From positions 1-10,183 of the forward strand of contig SBFU01000405.1 of assembly GCA_006227785.1 (NCBI GenBank): DNA of 10,183 nucleotides. The letters run 5' to 3'. How positions within the stretch are numbered: position 1 is the first letter of the stretch; the number at the start of each line of letters is the position of its first letter. A program made the translations under genes and the position numbers. This document shows, piece by piece, positions 6,682 to 10,183 of this stretch. Source of the DNA: Burkholderiales bacterium. GTDB taxonomy: Bacteria > Pseudomonadota > Gammaproteobacteria > Burkholderiales > Burkholderiaceae_C. A model generated the notes under the pieces. It was not told the DNA's origin, searched no databases, and saw only the letters and a program-made list of their open reading frames with translations.

Positions 6682-7573
6682 GGCGGTGCTGATAGAGCCA
6701 GTCCTTGAAGGCCAGTGCTGCGGGCGACAGCCGCTTGCCACGCGGGTAGACCACGTGCCAGCGGCGGATCAGCGGAAAGCCCTGCACGTCCAGCTGCACC
6801 AGTTCACCCAGCGCCAGCTCGGCGACCACGGTGGTGGCTGACAGCACGGCCAGTCCAAGGCCACCGGCCACCGTCTGCTTGATGGCCTCGTTGCTGCCCA
6901 CCTCCAGCCGGTTCTTGAGCACCACGCCCTGGGCGGCAAAGAACTTCTCTGCGGTCAGGCGCGTGCCCGAGCCCGGTTCCCGATAGATGAAGGGCTGGTT
7001 CATGAGCTTGCGGGGCGGCACGCGCTTCTGACCCACCAGCGGGTGGTCGGGCGGCGCCACCAGAACCAGTGGATTGTCGGCAAAGTCTTCGCAGACCACA
7101 TCCATCTGCTCGGGGGGCTGACCCATGATGTAGAGGTCATCCTGGTTGGCCGCCAGGCGCTGCAGCAGGTTCTCGCGGTTGCCCACCACCATGGCCACGT
7201 CGATGCCCGGGTGGGCTGCGCAAAAGCCCCCCAGCAGCTTGGGTACCGTGTATTTCACCGTGGTCAGGATGGCCAGTTTCAGGCTGCCACGCTCCACGCC
7301 CTGCAGGGCCGACAGGTCCTGTGACAGCTGCTCCAACCTCGATTCGATGTCCCGGCAGGCCTCGGCCAGTGTGCGCCCCGCCGCGGTCAGGTAGATCTTC
7401 TTGCCCAGTTGCTCGAACAGCGGCTGCCCTACGGATTCAGAGAGCTGCTTGACCTGCAGCGACAGCGTGGGCGGCGAGAGGTGCAGGGCCTCGGCGGCCC
7501 GCGCAAAGCTGCCGTGACTGGCCACGGCCTGAAAGATGCGCAGCTGGTGCAGGGTGGCGTGGCGCAGGGACAT
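6677..7573 (-). CDS. cbbR: LysR-type transcriptional regulator of the Calvin cycle operon
   Basis: This 298-residue protein is a LysR-type regulator whose sequence and position identify it as CbbR, the activator of divergent cbb operons. The N-terminal winged helix-turn-helix covers about residues 6-66, with the recognition region LHLSPPTLSLQVKQLSESVG (30-49). A linker helix (about 70-92) leads to the periplasmic-binding-protein-like effector domain (about 95-298). In other autotrophs this domain senses metabolites such as RuBP, PEP or NADPH. The family opening LRHATLHQLRIFQAV is present and the length is standard. AAGGAG (minus strand, 7583-7578) lies 4 nt before the ATG. The start codon is 169 bp from cbbL on the other strand, the classic arrangement. 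The palindrome in that gap begins at the edge of the cbbR ribosome binding site, which suggests autoregulation. The assignment is strong; the effector is unknown. Confidence 0.95.
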   Translation of the reverse strand: MSLRHATLHQLRIFQAVASHGSFARAAEALHLSPPTLSLQVKQLSESVGQPLFEQLGKKIYLTAAGRTLAEACRDIESRLEQLSQDLSALQGVERGSLKLAILTTVKYTVPKLLGGFCAAHPGIDVAMVVGNRENLLQRLAANQDDLYIMGQPPEQMDVVCEDFADNPLVLVAPPDHPLVGQKRVPPRKLMNQPFIYREPGSGTRLTAEKFFAAQGVVLKNRLEVGSNEAIKQTVAGGLGLAVLSATTVVAELALGELVQLDVQGFPLIRRWHVVYPRGKRLSPAALAFKDWLYQHRP

Positions 7574-7582
7574 GGTGCTCCT

Positions 7583-7623
7583 TTATGTTTTGATTATCAA
7601 AACATAACAGTCAAAACATTTTA
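7583..7623. promoter_or_regulatory. Predicted CbbR operator: palindrome plus direct half-site
   Basis: TTATGTTTTGAT (7583-7594) and ATCAAAACATAA (7596-7607) form a perfect 12-bp inverted repeat around a single T. TCAAAACAT recurs in the same orientation at 7597-7605 and 7611-7619, a 14-bp step. The second copy also fits the LysR/CbbR half-pattern TNA-N7-TNA (TCA 7611-7613, TTA 7621-7623). LysR-type regulators typically bind a high-affinity palindromic recognition site next to a weaker activation site nearer the promoter. With a cbbL transcript starting near 7648, the palindrome centre would lie near -53 and the extra half-site near -31. The sequence shows the symmetry; CbbR binding is inferred. 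Confidence 0.75.
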
Positions 7624-7645
7624 CTTTTACTTATTCTATAAGCAA
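7618..7645 (-). promoter_or_regulatory. Candidate sigma-70 promoter of cbbR
   Basis: On the minus strand TTGCTT (7645-7640) and TAAAAT (7623-7618) are spaced 16 bp. This would start transcription at about 7611, inside the repeated half-site and facing the palindrome. A regulator bound there would block this promoter, which fits the negative autoregulation usual for LysR proteins. Confidence 0.45.
7632..7641 (+). promoter_or_regulatory. Candidate -10 region of the cbbLS promoter
   Basis: The AT-rich stretch holds TATTCT (7632-7637) and the overlapping CTATAA (7636-7641). No good TTGACA-like -35 element lies 16-18 bp upstream, and that position is taken by the extra CbbR half-site. This is the pattern expected for an activator-dependent promoter. 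The leader to the cbbL ATG would be about 95 nt. Confidence 0.35.
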
Positions 7646-7742
7646 CGAACAATAGGCACCAGTTCAGAGCAGCAATGCCCCACTACCGGGCGCTTTGAGC
7701 ACCCGGAGACGACATTCGACCACCCGAGAAGGAGCTCGCCAC

Positions 7743-9164
7743 ATGGCCACCAAGACCTACAACGCCGGTGTCAAGGAATACCGCAGCACATACTGGGAAC
7801 CCCACTACGCCCCCAAAGACACCGACATCCTGGCGTGTTTCAAGATCACCCCGCAACCGGGTGTTGACCGCGAGGAGGTGGCCGCTGCCGTGGCCGCCGA
7901 ATCGTCGACCGGCACCTGGACCACGGTCTGGACCGACCTGCTGACCGACCTCGACTACTACAAGGGTCGCGCTTACAAGATCGAGGATGTGCCGGGTGAC
8001 GACACCTGCTTCTACGCCTTTGTGGCCTACCCGATCGACCTGTTCGAGGAAGGCTCGGTCGTCAACGTGCTGACCTCGCTGGTGGGCAACGTGTTCGGCT
8101 TCAAGGCCCTGCGCGCCCTGCGCCTGGAGGATGTGCGATTCCCCATCGCGTACGTGAAGACCTGCGGCGGTCCGCCCCACGGCATCCAGGTCGAGCGCGA
8201 CATCATGAACAAGTACGGTCGTCCGCTGCTGGGTTGCACCATCAAGCCCAAACTTGGCCTGTCGGGCAAGAACTATGGCCGCGCGGTGTATGAGTGCCTG
8301 CGCGGTGGCCTGGACTTCACCAAGGACGACGAGAACGTCAATTCACAACCGTTCATGCGCTGGCGCCAGCGTTTCGACTTCGTGATGGAAGCGATCGAAA
8401 AGGCCGAGCGCGAGACCGGCGAGCGCAAGGGCCACTACCTGAACGTGACCGCGCCCACGCCCGAAGAGATGTACAAGCGCGCCGAGTACGCCAAGGAACT
8501 GGGTGCGCCGATCATCATGCACGACTACCTGACTGGCGGTCTGTGCGCCAACACCGGCCTGGCCAACTGGTGCCGCGACAACGGCATGCTGTTGCACATC
8601 CACCGCGCCATGCACGCCGTGCTCGACCGCAACCCGCACCACGGTATCCACTTCCGCGTACTGACCAAGGTGCTGCGCCTGTCGGGCGGTGACCATCTGC
8701 ACTCCGGTACGGTGGTGGGCAAGCTCGAAGGCGACCGCGCCTCGACCTTGGGCTGGATCGACATCATGCGCGACAGCTTCGTCAAGGAAGACCGCAGCCG
8801 CGGCATCTTCTTCGATCAGGATTGGGGGTCCATGCCTGGCGTGATGCCGGTGGCATCGGGTGGCATCCACGTCTGGCACATGCCCGCGCTCGTCAACATC
8901 TTCGGCGACGACTCTGTGCTGCAGTTCGGTGGTGGCACCCTGGGCCACCCCTGGGGCAACGCGGCCGGCGCCGCGGCCAACCGCGTGGCGCTGGAGGCCT
9001 GCGTGAAGGCGCGCAACGAAGGTGTGGCGGTGGAGAAGGAAGGCAAGGCCGTGCTCACCGAGGCAGCCAAGCACTCTCCTGAGCTGAGCATTGCCATGGA
9101 GACCTGGAAAGAGATCAAGTTCGAGTTCGACACGGTGGACAAGCTCGACCTTGCCCACAAGTGA
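7743..9164 (+). CDS. cbbL: RuBisCO large subunit, form IA
   Basis: This 473-residue protein is the large subunit of ribulose-1,5-bisphosphate carboxylase/oxygenase, which adds CO2 (or O2) to RuBP in the Calvin cycle. Key residues are all present, numbered 7 lower than in the spinach enzyme. Glu53 lies in [13 protein letters not shown]. The proton-relay Lys168 is in TIKPK. The carbamylated Lys194 with Mg ligands Asp196 and Glu197 is in [10 protein letters not shown]. His287 is in HIHRAMH, and loop-6 Lys327 is in TVVGKLEG. The sequence reads as form IA along its length, including the [14 protein letters not shown] opening. The ATG at 7743 is preceded by a perfect AAGGAG (7729-7734) 8 nt away. 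The frame is open 16 codons further upstream but without family similarity. The next genes are cbbS and cbbQ, and cbbR is divergent. No carboxysome gene is in view, so a non-carboxysomal enzyme is likely. Confidence 0.98.
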   Translation: MATKTYNAGVKEYRSTYWEPHYAPKDTDILACFKITPQPGVDREEVAAAVAAESSTGTWTTVWTDLLTDLDYYKGRAYKIEDVPGDDTCFYAFVAYPIDLFEEGSVVNVLTSLVGNVFGFKALRALRLEDVRFPIAYVKTCGGPPHGIQVERDIMNKYGRPLLGCTIKPKLGLSGKNYGRAVYECLRGGLDFTKDDENVNSQPFMRWRQRFDFVMEAIEKAERETGERKGHYLNVTAPTPEEMYKRAEYAKELGAPIIMHDYLTGGLCANTGLANWCRDNGMLLHIHRAMHAVLDRNPHHGIHFRVLTKVLRLSGGDHLHSGTVVGKLEGDRASTLGWIDIMRDSFVKEDRSRGIFFDQDWGSMPGVMPVASGGIHVWHMPALVNIFGDDSVLQFGGGTLGHPWGNAAGAAANRVALEACVKARNEGVAVEKEGKAVLTEAAKHSPELSIAMETWKEIKFEFDTVDKLDLAHK

Positions 9165-9188
9165 CCTGGTGCCCAGGCCCCAGGTCAT
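9161..9188 (+). other. Stem-loop 1 at the end of cbbL, containing its stop codon
   Basis: TGACCTGG (9162-9169), which begins with the cbbL stop codon, pairs perfectly with CCAGGTCA (9180-9187) across a 10-nt loop. A G-U pair (9161 with 9188) extends it to 9 bp. No T-run follows. An RNA stem here could protect the cbbL 3' end or attenuate transcription into cbbS. Only the pairing is directly visible. Confidence 0.55.
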
Positions 9189-9216
9189 CTCGGACGGGCA
9201 AAGCCCGATCCGGGAT
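9187..9216 (+). other. Stem-loop 2 in the cbbL-cbbS spacer
   Basis: The arm at 9187-9199 (ATCTCGGACGGGC) pairs with 9203-9216 around an AAA triloop. This gives 13 pairs with one bulged A (9208) and one G-U pair (9190 with 9213). It abuts stem-loop 1, sharing only position 9187. Such a stable hairpin between two genes needed in equal protein amounts may tune mRNA processing or ribosome entry. Confidence 0.55.
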
Positions 9217-9264
9217 CCACGAACCAAGCTGTTTCGTCATCAACCAGCCGATCCGGGATTCACG
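9207..9264 (+). repeat. 15-bp direct repeat pair upstream of cbbS
   Basis: GATCCGGGATCCACG (9207-9221) and GATCCGGGATTCACG (9250-9264) differ at one base and are 43 bp apart. The first copy overlaps the 3' arm of stem-loop 2. The second copy could in principle compete for the same 5' arm. Confidence 0.6.
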
Positions 9265-9294
9265 CCACAAGGCCCCCATTTCAAAGGACACACC

Positions 9295-9648
9295 ATGAGC
9301 ATGCAGGACTACCACAGCCGCCTTTCCGACCCCGCCAGCCGCAAGTTCGAGACGTTCTCGTACCTGCCGGCCATGAGCGCCGACGAGATCCGCAAACAGG
9401 TTGCGTACATTGTCAGCAAGGGCTGGAACCCCGCCATCGAACACACCGAACCGCAATACCTGATGGACTCCTACTGGTACATGTGGAAGCTGCCCATGTT
9501 CGGCGAGACCGACGTTGACCGCATCCTGGCCGAGTGCGAGGCCTGCCACAAGGCCAACCCGGACAACCACGTGCGCCTGATCGGCTACGACAACTTCAGC
9601 CAGTCGCAGGGTGCATCCATGGTCATTTACCGAGGGAAGACGGTGTAA
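9295..9648 (+). CDS. cbbS: RuBisCO small subunit, form IA
   Basis: This 117-residue protein is the RuBisCO small subunit, eight copies of which cap the CbbL octamer to give the L8S8 enzyme. It opens with [25 protein letters not shown], typical of proteobacterial form IA small subunits. It retains the conserved [19 protein letters not shown] block (53-71) and the C-terminal [15 protein letters not shown] region (92-106). The length is standard for the bacterial type. AAAGGA at 9283-9288 lies 6 nt before the ATG and decides the start; the frame is open upstream into cbbL but shows no family similarity there. It lies 130 bp after cbbL, a spacer with two stem-loops, and 263 bp before cbbQ. It is expected to be co-transcribed with cbbL. 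Confidence 0.97.
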   Translation: MSMQDYHSRLSDPASRKFETFSYLPAMSADEIRKQVAYIVSKGWNPAIEHTEPQYLMDSYWYMWKLPMFGETDVDRILAECEACHKANPDNHVRLIGYDNFSQSQGASMVIYRGKTV

Positions 9649-9911
9649 CCCCCCTGCGCCGCTTCGCGGCTTCCCCCCTGGAAGGGGGGACGATGCCTGT
9701 GGCCTGGCGAAGCCAGTTCCACGGCATCCTTGGACTCAGGCATGCGCTCCGGACGCTCGATGGATCTTCTTCTCCGCGCGCCCCTGAGCGTGGTGCGGGG
9801 TGGCCGGCGCAGTGAGGTAAAGGGGGAGACGGCCGCAGGCCGGCGGGGGACACGAACGGAGTCGGCCGCGCCGTACCACGCGGTGCGGGCCAACGAAGTC
9901 AGGAGACGAAC
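9649..9911. repeat. cbbS-cbbQ spacer filled by a Burkholderiales-type hairpin repeat
   Basis: This 263-bp spacer has no credible gene. It starts with three hairpins in series. The first is GCCGC/GCGGC (9658-9662 with 9666-9670). The second is TCCCCCC/GGGGGGA (9672-9678 with 9684-9690). The third is a long imperfect one with GATGCC/GGCATC (9692-9697 with 9723-9728), GTGG/CCAC (9699-9702 with 9719-9722) and CTGGC/GCCAG (9704-9708 with 9712-9716). CTCAGG (9735-9740) and CCTGAG (9783-9788) could pair at longer range. Further on, AAAGGGGGAGACGGCC (9819-9834) resembles the other end of such elements. I recall the CGCCGCTTCGCGGCTTCCCCC core (from 9657) as a frequent intergenic repeat in Comamonadaceae, but only one copy lies in this window. 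Confidence 0.6.
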
Positions 9912-10183
9912 ATGAGCGAAACACTGGACGCCTACCGCGTCGCACAAGAGCCCTACTACCGCCCGGTGGCCGACGAGGTGGAGCTGTTCGAGGCGGCGTA
10001 TTCGGTGCGCATGCCCATGATGCTCAAGGGGCCCACCGGCTGCGGCAAGACCCGCTTTGTCGAGTACATGGCGTGGAAGCTGAAGAAGCCCCTGATCACC
10101 GTGGCCTGCAACGAAGACATGACGGCCTCCGATCTGGTGGGCCGTTTCCTGCTGGATGCCAGCGGCACCCGCTGGCAGGATGG
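9912..10183 (+). CDS. cbbQ: CbbQ, MoxR-type AAA+ ATPase (RuBisCO activase component), 3'-truncated by window edge
   Basis: The first 90 residues of an AAA+ ATPase are visible before the window ends. They match CbbQ, a MoxR-subfamily ring ATPase that acts with the adaptor CbbO to remove inhibitory sugar phosphates from RuBisCO. The Walker A motif GPTGCGKT is at residues 40-47. The strongly conserved CbbQ/NorQ block ([20 protein letters not shown]) is at 63-82. The opening, with [18 protein letters not shown], is also typical. The same ATPase family includes NorQ and GvpN, but the position directly after cbbLS points to CbbQ. AGGAG at 9901-9905, 6 nt before the ATG, fixes the start. Full-length members are usually about 265-270 residues, so roughly two thirds of the gene, and any cbbO, lie beyond the right edge. 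Confidence 0.93.
   Translation, partial: MSETLDAYRVAQEPYYRPVADEVELFEAAYSVRMPMMLKGPTGCGKTRFVEYMAWKLKKPLITVACNEDMTASDLVGRFLLDASGTRWQD

Noticed and set aside
7695..7742. N-terminal extension of cbbL by 16 codons
   Set aside because: The residues are Arg/Thr-rich with no RuBisCO similarity, and the ATG at 7743 has an ideal ribosome binding site and the conserved opening.
8343..9227. Minus-strand frame of 294 codons inside cbbL
   Set aside because: It is an antisense shadow of the highly conserved RuBisCO large-subunit gene with no domain of its own.
9207..9264. The two 15-bp repeats as a possible CRISPR array or attachment-site pair
   Set aside because: There are only two copies, too short and close for CRISPR, and no integrase or cas gene is nearby.
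9091..9294. Upstream extension of the cbbS frame into cbbL
   Set aside because: It overlaps the cbbL end and the spacer hairpins; the ATG at 9295 has its own ribosome binding site and gives the standard CbbS length.
9534..9947. Several small open frames on both strands in the cbbS-cbbQ spacer
   Set aside because: They translate hairpin repeats and GC-rich DNA, lack ribosome binding sites and overlap confirmed genes.

Overview
The window is high-GC, densely coded bacterial DNA. Its protein families, its form IA RuBisCO operon and its short hairpin-rich intergenic repeats point to a betaproteobacterium of the order Burkholderiales, probably a facultatively autotrophic member of the Comamonadaceae or a near relative. 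That placement is inferred from remembered family resemblance; no database was searched. There are no tRNA or rRNA genes, no CRISPR array, no transposase and no phage gene.

Layout. Positions 54-2692 carry three plus-strand accessory or housekeeping genes: a membrane-anchored YpfJ-type zinc metallopeptidase, a predicted dienelactone-hydrolase-like alpha/beta hydrolase, and a GNAT acetyltransferase that overlaps the hydrolase stop codon. Positions 2849-4348 encode a DEAD-box RNA helicase of the RhlE type. A 153-bp spacer full of inverted repeats follows. Next comes apaH on the minus strand (4502-5332), divergent from a CNNM/CorC-type transporter gene (5342-6658), with only 9 bp between the two start codons. 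That transporter gene converges on cbbR (minus strand, 6677-7573), and a palindrome that includes both stop codons separates them.

Positions 6677-10183 form the left part of a Calvin-Benson-Bassham locus: cbbR, then divergently cbbL, cbbS and the start of cbbQ, which runs off the right edge. CbbR would sense a metabolic signal and act on an AT-rich divergent promoter region. That region holds a perfect 12+1+12 bp palindrome plus an extra directly repeated half-site. CbbL and CbbS form the RuBisCO holoenzyme. CbbQ, a MoxR-type AAA+ ATPase that works with CbbO, is expected to reactivate inhibited RuBisCO. The order L-S-Q without carboxysome genes in view fits the non-carboxysomal 'IAq' subtype.

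The most notable unexplained structure is non-coding. Two back-to-back stem-loops start at the cbbL stop codon. A 15-bp near-exact direct repeat lies between cbbL and cbbS. Three tandem hairpins of a Burkholderiales-type repeat lie between cbbS and cbbQ. I see no previously undescribed multi-gene system. The coding content is recognisable, and the findings concern regulatory and intergenic architecture.
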